From JBCBTJ01 sp964597685 (GTDB lineage: Bacteria > Pseudomonadota > Alphaproteobacteria > Caulobacterales > Hyphomonadaceae), in assembly GCA_964597685.1 (NCBI GenBank), contig CAZQZC010000164.1, forward strand, positions 1-6,099: a stretch of 6,099 nucleotides of DNA. The letters are read 5' to 3'. Both the position numbers and the translations under genes were made by a program. Below are positions 1 through 5,286 of the stretch, piece by piece (positions within the stretch are counted from its first letter, which is position 1; the number at the start of each line of letters is the position of its first letter). The notes under the pieces were generated by a model that saw nothing but the letters and a program-made list of their open reading frames with translations, did no database searches and was not told the DNA's origin.

Positions 1-422
1 CCAACAATGTCTGCTCGGCGGTGGAGTACTTCCGCAAGCTCGGCGGCAATGTCGGTGTCGCCGGCATGGTGATCAATAAGGACGACGGCACGGGAGAGGC
101 TCACGCCTTTGCGGAGAAGGTCTGAATTCCCGTCCTCTCGGCGATCCCCGCCGACGACGACATCCGCCGCAAGAGCGCGAATTACCAGATCGTCGGACGG
201 CCGGGCGAAGTTTGGGGCCCGCTGTTTGAGACCTTGGCGGAGAACGTCGCCGACGCGCCGCCAATTCACCCGGCGCCGCTGAGCCACGACGCCCTGCTCG
301 ACCTGTTCTCAGCCGAAGAGACGGGCGCCGACTTCCAGCTAGAGCCGGCAACGGAAGCGGATATGTGCGGCGTCAACGCGACTCCAAAAGCGTCCTTAGA
401 AGTTGTGTACGAGGCGATTTGA
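1..422 (+). pseudogene. bchX: bchX 3' part, chlorophyllide a reductase iron protein, interrupted by an in-frame TGA
   Basis: This is the C-terminal part of the ATP-dependent electron-donor subunit of chlorophyllide a reductase, a NifH/BchL-like [4Fe-4S] protein that passes electrons to BchY-BchZ in the cytoplasm. The frame starts at base 3; the gene begins upstream of the window. Residues such as NVGVAGMVINKDDGTGEA, then IPADDDIRRKSANYQIVGRP, WGPLFE and the ending SLEVVYEAI match what I know of BchX. The frame is broken at 123-125 by TGA, at a place where relatives have, as I recall, a glycine (a GGA to TGA change would explain it). The 98 codons after it are free of other damage up to the TGA at 420-422. 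No ATG or GTG restart lies close downstream; the first in-frame TTG is at 234. P-loop and cluster cysteines lie outside the window. Family identity is firm. Whether the gene is truly broken or the base is miscalled cannot be told from here; other genes in the window end in TGA, so TGA is a stop in this organism. Confidence 0.85.
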
Positions 423-429
423 TTTCACG

Positions 430-2037
430 ATGACCGAACGCAGCGACCTCCCCTCCGATCCCCGCACTGAAATCGTCTACGACGATGGCGGCGCGGCCCC
501 CGCGTCTCTTGGCGGCGCAGTGGAAACTGCGATGGAGACGACGCCTGCGAGTGACGGACAGGGTTGTCACGCCGGCGTCGATGAGATGCAACGCGCCGCC
601 CGCACCGCGGGCCAGAGCGCCTTGCTCGACCAATTCGCAACAGACTACCCCAAGGGGCCTCACGACCAGCCGCAGAGCATGTGTCCGGCCTTCGGCAGCT
701 TGCGCGTTGGGCTGCGCATGCGGCGCACCGCCACGATCCTTTCCGGTTCGGCTTGTTGCGTCTACGGGCTCACGTTCACCTCGCACTTCTACGGCGCGAA
801 ACGTAGCGTCGGCTATGTGCCGTTCAATTCCGAAACCCTCGTCACCGGCAAGCTGTTCGAAGACATTAAGGAAGCCGTCGAGGCGACGGCGGATCCCGAC
901 AAGTACGACACGATCGTCGTCACCAATCTCTGCGTGCCGACGGCGTCCGGCGTGCCGCTGCGGCTCTTGCCGAAACAGATTAACGGCGTCCGCATCGTCG
1001 GCATTGACGTGCCGGGTTTCGGCGTGCCGACGCACGCCGAGGCGAAAGACGTGCTGGCCGGCGCCATGCTGAATTACGCAAGGCTCGAGGCGGAAGAGGG
1101 CGCCGTGCCGCGCGCGCCGAGCGACAGCGCGGACCTGCCCAAGGTCACGTTGCTTGGAGAGATGTTTCCAGCTGATCCGATCGGCGTCGGACGCATGCTG
1201 GAGCCTATGGGATTGGCCGCCGGCGCGACCGTTCCCACAAGGGAATGGCGCGAACTCTATACGGCGTTCGATTGCGCCGCCGTCGCCGCCATTCATCCCC
1301 ATTACACCGCGTCCGTACGCGAGTTTGAGGCCGCCGGCCGGTCTGTCGTCGGCTCGGCCCCTGTGGGCGTCGATGGAACCGCCGATTGGCTTGCGGCAAT
1401 CGGGGATACGTGCGGGATCGCGGCCGACAAGGTGGCGGCCGCTCAAAACGCCGCGCTGCCGGCCATCAAAGGCGCATTGGCCGCTACGCCGATCGAGGGA
1501 CGTATCACGGTGTCCGGTTATGAAGGCTCCGAACTCCTTGTCGCCCGCCTTCTGGTCGAGAGCGGAGCGGACGTGAAGTATGTTGGGACCGCTTGTCCGC
1601 GCACACGCTGGTCTGAACCCGACCGGGAGTGGCTCGCCGCGCGTGGCGTCCATGTCCAGTTTCGCGCGTCGCTGGAGCAAGACGTCGCCGCCTTTGAAGA
1701 TGTCAAACCCGATCTCGCCATTGGCACGACGCCGGTCGTGCAAAAGGCGAAGCAGGCGACAATTCCCGCGCTCTATTTCACCAATCTGATCTCAGCCCGG
1801 CCGCTCATGGGCCCTGCAGGCGCAGGGTCTCTGGCGCAAGTTGTGAACGCCGCCATCGCCGGCAAAGCTCGTTTCGAAGAGATGCGGGACTTCTTTGAAG
1901 GCGTGGGGGACGGCGACACTGCTGGCGTCTGGGAAGAGACGCCCGAGATCAAGGCGGATTTCCGCGCCAAGCAGCGGCGCAAACTGGCCGTCCAGGCCAA
2001 GCGGGCGGCGAACCTTGAGGAGCCGGTCGGATGCTGA
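430..2037 (+). CDS. bchY: chlorophyllide a reductase subunit Y (BchY)
   Basis: BchY is one of the two catalytic subunits of chlorophyllide a reductase, related to NifD/BchN. With BchZ it reduces the C7-C8 bond of ring B, using electrons from BchX, to give a bacteriochlorin. The product has 535 residues. Family blocks seen include GPHDQPQSMCPAFGSLRVG (about 77-94), SGSACCVYGLTF, VTNLCVPTASGVPLRLLP, GIDVPGFGVPTHAEAKDV, TVSGYEGSELLVARLL, IGTTPVVQKAK and YFTNLISARPLMGPAGAGSL. Cys85, Cys110 and Cys168 sit at a constant offset of 23 from the three BchY cysteines that I recall as ligands of the [4Fe-4S] cluster in Rhodobacter capsulatus. I chose ATG 430, 7 bases after the bchX stop; a TTG at 403 would add nine residues overlapping bchX and has no family support. 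The ribosome site is weak (GAGG at 411-414, rather distant), so coupling to bchX translation is plausible. The first 40 or so residues are poorly conserved. Confidence 0.96.
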   Translation: MTERSDLPSDPRTEIVYDDGGAAPASLGGAVETAMETTPASDGQGCHAGVDEMQRAARTAGQSALLDQFATDYPKGPHDQPQSMCPAFGSLRVGLRMRRTATILSGSACCVYGLTFTSHFYGAKRSVGYVPFNSETLVTGKLFEDIKEAVEATADPDKYDTIVVTNLCVPTASGVPLRLLPKQINGVRIVGIDVPGFGVPTHAEAKDVLAGAMLNYARLEAEEGAVPRAPSDSADLPKVTLLGEMFPADPIGVGRMLEPMGLAAGATVPTREWRELYTAFDCAAVAAIHPHYTASVREFEAAGRSVVGSAPVGVDGTADWLAAIGDTCGIAADKVAAAQNAALPAIKGALAATPIEGRITVSGYEGSELLVARLLVESGADVKYVGTACPRTRWSEPDREWLAARGVHVQFRASLEQDVAAFEDVKPDLAIGTTPVVQKAKQATIPALYFTNLISARPLMGPAGAGSLAQVVNAAIAGKARFEEMRDFFEGVGDGDTAGVWEETPEIKADFRAKQRRKLAVQAKRAANLEEPVGC

Positions 2038-3482
2038 TCCAGGATCACGACCGCGCGGGGGGGTATTGGGGCTCCGGCTACGTCTTCACGGCGGTGAAGG
2101 GCCTGCAGGTCGTCATCGACGGACCTGTGGGCTGCGAAAATCTCCCCGTCACCTCAGTGCTGCATTACACCGACGCCTTGCCGCCGCACGAATTGCCCAT
2201 CGTGGTCACTGGCCTCGCGGAAGAGGAGCTTGGCCAACACGGCACGGAAGGCGCCATGAAGCGCGCCCGCGCCGCCCTGGATCCAGAGCTTCCAGCCGTG
2301 GTCGTCACCGGCTCGATCGCGGAAATGATCGGCGGAGGCGTGACGCCCGAAGGCGCGAACATTCAGCGCTTTCTTCCACGTACAATCGACGAGGACCAAT
2401 GGCAGAGCGCCGATCGCGCGCTCCTCTGGTTGTGGACCGAATACGCCCAGACCAAGGGCCGTGATCCGAAACCGCGCAAGAAGGCCGCCGACGCCAAGCC
2501 GTCGGTCAATCTCATCGGCCCGGCCTACGGCACGTTTAATATGCCCTCAGACCTCGCCGAAATCCGCCGCCTGGTCGAAGGGATCGGCGCGGAGATCAAT
2601 ATGGTCTTCCCGCTCGGCAGCCACATCTCGGAGGTCCGCCGCCTGGCGGATGCGGACGTCAACGTCTGCCTCTACCGCGAATATGGCCGCGCGCTCTGCG
2701 AGGCGATGGGCAAACCCTATTTGCAGGCGCCGATCGGGCTTCATTCGACCACGAAATTTCTGCGGAAGCTGGGCGAGCTTACCGGGCTCGATCCGGAGCC
2801 CTTTATCGAGCGCGAGAAGCACACAACAATCAAACCTCTCTGGGACCTCTGGCGCTCGGTCACCCAGGATTTCTTCGGAACCGCGAACTTCGGCATCGTC
2901 GCGAACGAGACATATGCGCGCGGCGTTCGCAATTTCTTGGAGAACGATCTGGGCGTGCCTTGCGCCTTTTCGTTTGCGCGCGTTGCAGGGCGGAAGCCCG
3001 ACAATGACGCGGTCGCCGAAGCGATTGCAGAGACCAAGCCTTTCATAGTCTTCGGCAGCTTCAACGAGCGCATGTATCTCGAGGAGGCCGGCGCGCGCTC
3101 GGCTTTCATTCCCGCCTCGTTTCCCGGAGCGATTATCCGCCGACACACGGGCACGCCTTTCATGGGCTATGCCGGGGCGACCTACCTCGTACAGGAAGTG
3201 TGCAACGCGTTGTTCGATGCGTTGTTCCACATCTTGCCGCTCGCCTCCGACCTCGACCGCGCCGATCCAACGCCCGCCCGCCAGGCCATCGCCTGGGAGG
3301 CGGCGGCGCAGACGGCGCTCGACGAGTACGTCGCAACCTATTCGGTGCTGACCCGGATTTCCGCCGCCAAAAGGTTGCGCGACCGGGCGGAATCTGCGGC
3401 GCGCCGCTGCGACGCGCCACGCGTTTCCGTCGAGCATGTCACCGAGGGTCACGCTGAGCTGAGCGGAGCGAGGGCGGCATGA
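2031..3482 (+). CDS. bchZ: chlorophyllide a reductase subunit Z (BchZ)
   Basis: BchZ is the second catalytic subunit of chlorophyllide a reductase, a NifK/BchB-like protein that pairs with BchY in the cytoplasm. The product has 483 residues. It opens with QDHDRAGGYWGSGYVF and then has DGPVGCENLPVTSVLHYTDALPPHELPIV; Cys35 in GPVGCENLP corresponds to the BchZ ligand of the shared [4Fe-4S] cluster. Further family blocks are VVTGSIAEMIGGG (about 90-102), NLIGPAYGTFNMPSDLAEIRRLVEG, FPLGSHISEVRRLADADVNV, FGIVANETYARGVRNFLE, FGSFNERMYLEE and FPGAIIRRHTGTPFMGYAG. The start ATG at 2031 lies inside the end of bchY (ATGCTGA, 7-base overlap) and is preceded by GAGGAG at 2017-2022, 8 bases away, so translation is probably coupled. 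The stop is the TGA at 3480-3482. The C-terminal 60 residues or so are variable and arginine/alanine rich. In Rhodobacter, puf promoter elements lie in or near the end of bchZ; I could not pick out a clear promoter here. Confidence 0.96.
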   Translation: MLIQDHDRAGGYWGSGYVFTAVKGLQVVIDGPVGCENLPVTSVLHYTDALPPHELPIVVTGLAEEELGQHGTEGAMKRARAALDPELPAVVVTGSIAEMIGGGVTPEGANIQRFLPRTIDEDQWQSADRALLWLWTEYAQTKGRDPKPRKKAADAKPSVNLIGPAYGTFNMPSDLAEIRRLVEGIGAEINMVFPLGSHISEVRRLADADVNVCLYREYGRALCEAMGKPYLQAPIGLHSTTKFLRKLGELTGLDPEPFIEREKHTTIKPLWDLWRSVTQDFFGTANFGIVANETYARGVRNFLENDLGVPCAFSFARVAGRKPDNDAVAEAIAETKPFIVFGSFNERMYLEEAGARSAFIPASFPGAIIRRHTGTPFMGYAGATYLVQEVCNALFDALFHILPLASDLDRADPTPARQAIAWEAAAQTALDEYVATYSVLTRISAAKRLRDRAESAARRCDAPRVSVEHVTEGHAELSGARAA

Positions 3483-3509
3483 CCCTCACAGATCTGAAGT
3501 CGGGAATTT

Positions 3510-3517
3510 GGAGGAGG
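3510..3517 (+). promoter_or_regulatory. ribosome binding site of pufQ
   Basis: GGAGGAGG lies 5 bases before ATG 3523. This strong Shine-Dalgarno sequence settles the pufQ start, because an upstream in-frame TTG at 3508 overlaps the site itself and would be a poor start. Confidence 0.85.
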
Positions 3518-3522
3518 ACGAA

Positions 3523-3753
3523 ATGAGCGAAATCACCGTCGGCGAAGGCCATCTCCATCGAAAGCGCGATCGAGCGGAATACGCCGTCTACGTCGCCCTT
3601 GTCTTTCCGTTTTGCCTGATCGGCGCGGCGTTAGGCCGCGTCTTGCCGGGCCGCACCGTCTATCGCGGCGTCAATGAACGCCGGCGGTCTGTGTTCGCGG
3701 AAGCCGGCGCCCACGCCTGCAGCATTATCCCTTGGGTATTCGGAGGGCGATGA
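3523..3753 (+). CDS. pufQ: PufQ, bacteriochlorophyll-supply membrane protein
   Basis: PufQ is a small membrane protein found at the head of the puf operon in many alphaproteobacterial phototrophs. In Rhodobacter capsulatus it is needed for normal bacteriochlorophyll formation and has been proposed to carry or hand over pigment intermediates; its exact reaction is unsettled. The product here has 76 residues, close to the usual family length of about 70-80. A charged N-terminus (HLHRKRDRAEYAVY) leads into one hydrophobic segment at about residues 20-41, then a basic stretch (NERRRS) and the ending AGAHACSIIPWVFGGR, which resembles the conserved PufQ tail. The start is fixed by a strong ribosome site. 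It lies 40 bases after bchZ and 113 bases before pufB, the position expected for pufQ. The call rests on both sequence pattern and position; small size makes sequence evidence alone weaker than for the neighbours. Confidence 0.88.
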   Translation: MSEITVGEGHLHRKRDRAEYAVYVALVFPFCLIGAALGRVLPGRTVYRGVNERRRSVFAEAGAHACSIIPWVFGGR

Positions 3754-3774
3754 GGCCGCGCAAACGGGGCGGCC
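3754..3774 (+). other. stem-loop immediately after pufQ
   Basis: GGCCGC at 3754-3759 pairs perfectly with GCGGCC at 3769-3774 around a 9-base loop, starting at the base after the pufQ stop. No T-run follows directly (the nearest, TTTT, is at 3785-3788), so it does not look like a strong terminator. It could slow transcription or mark an mRNA processing or stability boundary between pufQ and pufBA. The rest of the 113-base gap holds only the pufB ribosome site that I can recognise. Confidence 0.5.
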
Positions 3775-3852
3775 CGTCAGAGAGTTTTGGCGACCTGGTT
3801 GTCAAAAGGAGCCCCTGTCGCTGGGTTAAGAGCGGCGCAGTAAGGTCAACAT

Positions 3853-3858
3853 GAGGAG
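3853..3858 (+). promoter_or_regulatory. ribosome binding site of pufB
   Basis: GAGGAG lies 8 bases before the pufB ATG at 3867. It also overlaps an out-of-frame ATG at 3851 that opens only an eight-codon frame, so 3867 is the real start. Confidence 0.75.
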
Positions 3859-3866
3859 AGATTCAT

Positions 3867-4037
3867 ATGGCCTCTGAAACAAGTGTCAGTTCGGACACGA
3901 TGTCCGGACTGAATGCGTCAGAAGCAAAAGCGTTCCATGGTGTTTTCATGAGATCGTTTTGGCTTTTCACATTCTATGCGTTCATTATTCACATGATCGT
4001 CCTTTACTTTAAGCCTTGGACGGGCGTGATTGAGTAA
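3867..4037 (+). CDS. pufB: LH1 antenna beta chain (PufB)
   Basis: This short gene encodes the beta polypeptide of the core light-harvesting complex LH1, which with PufA forms the ring of bacteriochlorophyll-binding pairs around the reaction centre in the intracytoplasmic membrane. The product has 56 residues. The family pattern is clear: SGLNASEAKAFHGVFMRSF, one membrane helix (about 28-48) and the ending FKPWTGVIE. His42 is the axial ligand to bacteriochlorophyll, His24 lies 18 residues before it as usual, and Trp51, nine residues after His42, is placed to bond the pigment acetyl group. The N-terminus before residue 13 is rich in Ser and Thr. Base composition is unusual for this window: a hand count gives about 44% GC, with codons such as AGA, ACA, TCA and TTT. 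It lies 25 bases before pufA and is surely cotranscribed with it. As a puf-borne gene followed by pufALM it is LH1, not LH2. Confidence 0.95.
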   Translation: MASETSVSSDTMSGLNASEAKAFHGVFMRSFWLFTFYAFIIHMIVLYFKPWTGVIE

Positions 4038-4047
4038 ACGCGACTAG

Positions 4048-4055
4048 AAAGGAAG
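4048..4055 (+). promoter_or_regulatory. ribosome binding site of pufA
   Basis: AAAGGAAG lies 7 bases before the pufA ATG at 4063, inside the 25-base pufB-pufA gap. Confidence 0.7.
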
Positions 4056-4062
4056 TACTGCC

Positions 4063-4254
4063 ATGTGGCGAATTTGGATGATCTTTGATCCAAGACGAAT
4101 TCTTGTCGCTCTTGCGATCTTCTTGTTCACACTTGCGATCTTGATCCACTTTATTCTGCTTAGCACGCCAGAATACAATTGGTTCGATATCGGTGAGTCG
4201 AACGCGACGGAAAACGCAGCCATCGAACTTATCGAGGATGTGCGGTCCGCTTGA
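4063..4254 (+). CDS. pufA: LH1 antenna alpha chain (PufA)
   Basis: This gene encodes the alpha polypeptide of the LH1 core antenna, the partner of PufB. The product has 63 residues. It opens with MWRIWMIFDPRR, the classic LH1 alpha start, followed by one membrane helix (about 12-35) with the ALAIFLFTLAILIHFILLST signature. His29 is the bacteriochlorophyll ligand, and Trp40, eleven residues later in STPEYNWF, is the usual pigment hydrogen-bond partner. The tail after residue 42 (DIGESNATENAA and on) is acidic and not conserved, and part of it may be trimmed in the mature protein, as in some relatives. GC content is about 47% by hand count, lower than in the flanking bch and pufLM genes and similar to pufB. 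The 160-base gap after it contains strong RNA hairpins. Confidence 0.97.
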   Translation: MWRIWMIFDPRRILVALAIFLFTLAILIHFILLSTPEYNWFDIGESNATENAAIELIEDVRSA

Positions 4255-4256
4255 TG

Positions 4257-4308
4257 TCGATCAGTGAGGCGGGCGGCGCGGCCAGGCTCGACGTCGCCCG
4301 TTGATCGA
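4257..4308 (+). other. long imperfect hairpin after pufA (mRNA stabiliser or attenuator)
   Basis: Three bases after the pufA stop, TCGATC (4257-4262) pairs with GATCGA (4303-4308). Inside it GGCGGGCG (4268-4275) pairs with CGCCCGTT (4295-4302), including two G-U pairs; a 5-base bulge AGTGA sits on the left side and the loop is 19 bases. In Rhodobacter, hairpins in this gap protect the 3' end of pufBA mRNA so that antenna chains are made in excess over L and M; the same role is inferred here. Only AAA follows, not a T-run, so a simple intrinsic terminator is unlikely. Confidence 0.65.
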
Positions 4309-4348
4309 AACACTTCGGCCTTGCGGCCGCCTGGCCGTGTGTCGCGCG

Positions 4349-4370
4349 GCGTGCGTCTTAAGGCGTACGC
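4349..4370 (+). other. second hairpin in the pufA-pufL gap
   Basis: GCGTGCGTC (4349-4357) and GGCGTACGC (4362-4370) form a 9-pair stem with two G-U pairs around a TTAA loop. It stands 44 bases before the pufL ATG. It may add to the stability of the pufBA transcript or shape access to the pufL ribosome site. The flanking CGCGCG copies at 4343-4348 and 4380-4385 could extend the structure with a bulge. Confidence 0.5.
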
Positions 4371-4414
4371 GGGCGATGGCGCGCGGAGGACGGCCAATTC
4401 AATAGGAGCGTCCG

Positions 4415-5281
4415 ATGGCGTTGCTCAGTTTTGAAAGGAAGTACCGCGTCAGGGGCGGCACGCTCATCGGCGGCGATATGTTCGATTTCTGGGTCGGTCC
4501 GTTCTATGTCGGCTTCTTCGGCATTACGGCCGCCTTTTTCGCGGTTCTCGGAACAGCCCTGATCTTCTGGGGAGCCTCCCTCGGAGATACATGGAACCCT
4601 TGGCTGATCAGTATTGATCCGCCCGGCGCGGTGTATGGCCCGCGACCAGACCGCACCTATCCTGACGTGGGATTGTCGCTTGCGCCTATGGCCCAAGGCG
4701 GGCTTTGGCAAATCATCACCTTCTGCGCCGTCGGCGCGTTTGGGTCTTGGGCCCTGCGCGAGGTGGAAATCTCACGCAAGCTCGGCATGGGCTACCATGT
4801 TCCCATCGCGTTCGGCGTTGCGATCGGCGCCTTCGTGACCCTCAACGTGATCCGTCCGATCCTGATGGGATCTTGGGGTCACGGCTTTCCATACGGGATA
4901 ATGAGCCACCTCGATTGGGTCTCTTATGTCGGCTATTCGTATGGGAATTTTCACTACAATCCCGCGCATATGGTCGCCATTACGTTCTTCTTCACGACGA
5001 CGTTGGCGTTGGCGATGCACGGCGGCCTTGTTCTGTCGGCCACCAATCCCGGCGGCGGCAAGGTTGTGAAGACGCCCGAGCATGAGAACGCGTTTTTCCG
5101 CGATTTCATCGGCTATTCGATCGGCACGGTCGGTATCCACCGACTCGGCCTGTTCCTCGCGCTGTCGGCCGGGATTTGGAGTGCGATCTGCATCGTGATC
5201 TCAGGCCCGCTCTACGAGGGCTCGTGGGTCGCGTGGTGGGATAATTGGCGCAACCTGCCGCTATGGCGCCTGGAGGAGTAA
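4415..5281 (+). CDS. pufL: photosynthetic reaction centre L chain (PufL)
   Basis: PufL is the L subunit of the type II reaction centre, which with PufM holds the special pair, accessory bacteriochlorophylls, bacteriopheophytins, quinones and non-haem iron in the membrane. The product has 288 residues, opening MALLSFERKYRVRGGTLIGG. Visible ligands are His165 (L153 in Rhodobacter sphaeroides numbering, accessory pigment), His180 (L168) and His185 (L173, special pair) in YGNFHYNPAHM, His202 (L190) and His242 (L230) for the iron, and Glu224 (L212) and Ser235 (L223) at the QB site; L213 is Asn225. The offset of 12 fits one starting Met plus an insertion of about 11 residues near 75-88 (PRPDRTYPDVGLS), in the loop between helices A and B. 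Keeping His at L168 suggests ordinary magnesium pigments. The start has AGGAG at 4404-4408. pufM follows after 5 bases. Confidence 0.98.
   Translation: MALLSFERKYRVRGGTLIGGDMFDFWVGPFYVGFFGITAAFFAVLGTALIFWGASLGDTWNPWLISIDPPGAVYGPRPDRTYPDVGLSLAPMAQGGLWQIITFCAVGAFGSWALREVEISRKLGMGYHVPIAFGVAIGAFVTLNVIRPILMGSWGHGFPYGIMSHLDWVSYVGYSYGNFHYNPAHMVAITFFFTTTLALAMHGGLVLSATNPGGGKVVKTPEHENAFFRDFIGYSIGTVGIHRLGLFLALSAGIWSAICIVISGPLYEGSWVAWWDNWRNLPLWRLEE
5272..5278 (+). promoter_or_regulatory. ribosome binding site of pufM, inside the end of pufL
   Basis: GGAGGAG overlaps the last codons of pufL (Leu-Glu-Glu) and ends 8 bases before the pufM ATG at 5287. This layout favours coupled synthesis of L and M in equal amounts. 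Confidence 0.75.
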
Positions 5282-5286
5282 CGATT

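Noticed and set aside
234..422. Separate small gene starting at TTG 234
   Set aside because: It is simply the C-terminal end of the BchX frame, with BchX-like sequence before the TTG and after the TGA at 123-125; no ribosome site precedes it.
373..1743. Long minus-strand open frame of 456 codons opposite bchY
   Set aside because: It lies opposite a strongly conserved BchY reading frame. Its translation is rich in Arg, Gly and Ala with no recognisable domain, as expected of a shadow frame in GC-rich coding DNA.
1812..1827. Perfect 6-pair inverted repeat CCCTGC/GCAGGG within bchY
   Set aside because: It encodes the conserved MGPAGAGSL block of BchY, so the palindrome is most simply a by-product of the codons.
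2547..3452. Minus-strand open frame of 301 codons opposite bchZ
   Set aside because: Same reason: it is the complement of conserved bchZ codons and has no family resemblance or plausible ribosome site.
3483..3522. Search for a puf promoter or PpsR/CrtJ site (TGT-N12-ACA) before pufQ
   Set aside because: No convincing match was found by eye in the gap or the end of bchZ, so none is claimed.
4047..4444. A 12-base exact repeat, GAAAGGAAGTAC, at 4047-4058 (pufA ribosome site) and 4433-4444 (pufL codons 7-10)
   Set aside because: The second copy encodes the conserved ERKYR motif of PufL and no start codon follows at a suitable distance; chance similarity to a ribosome site is enough.
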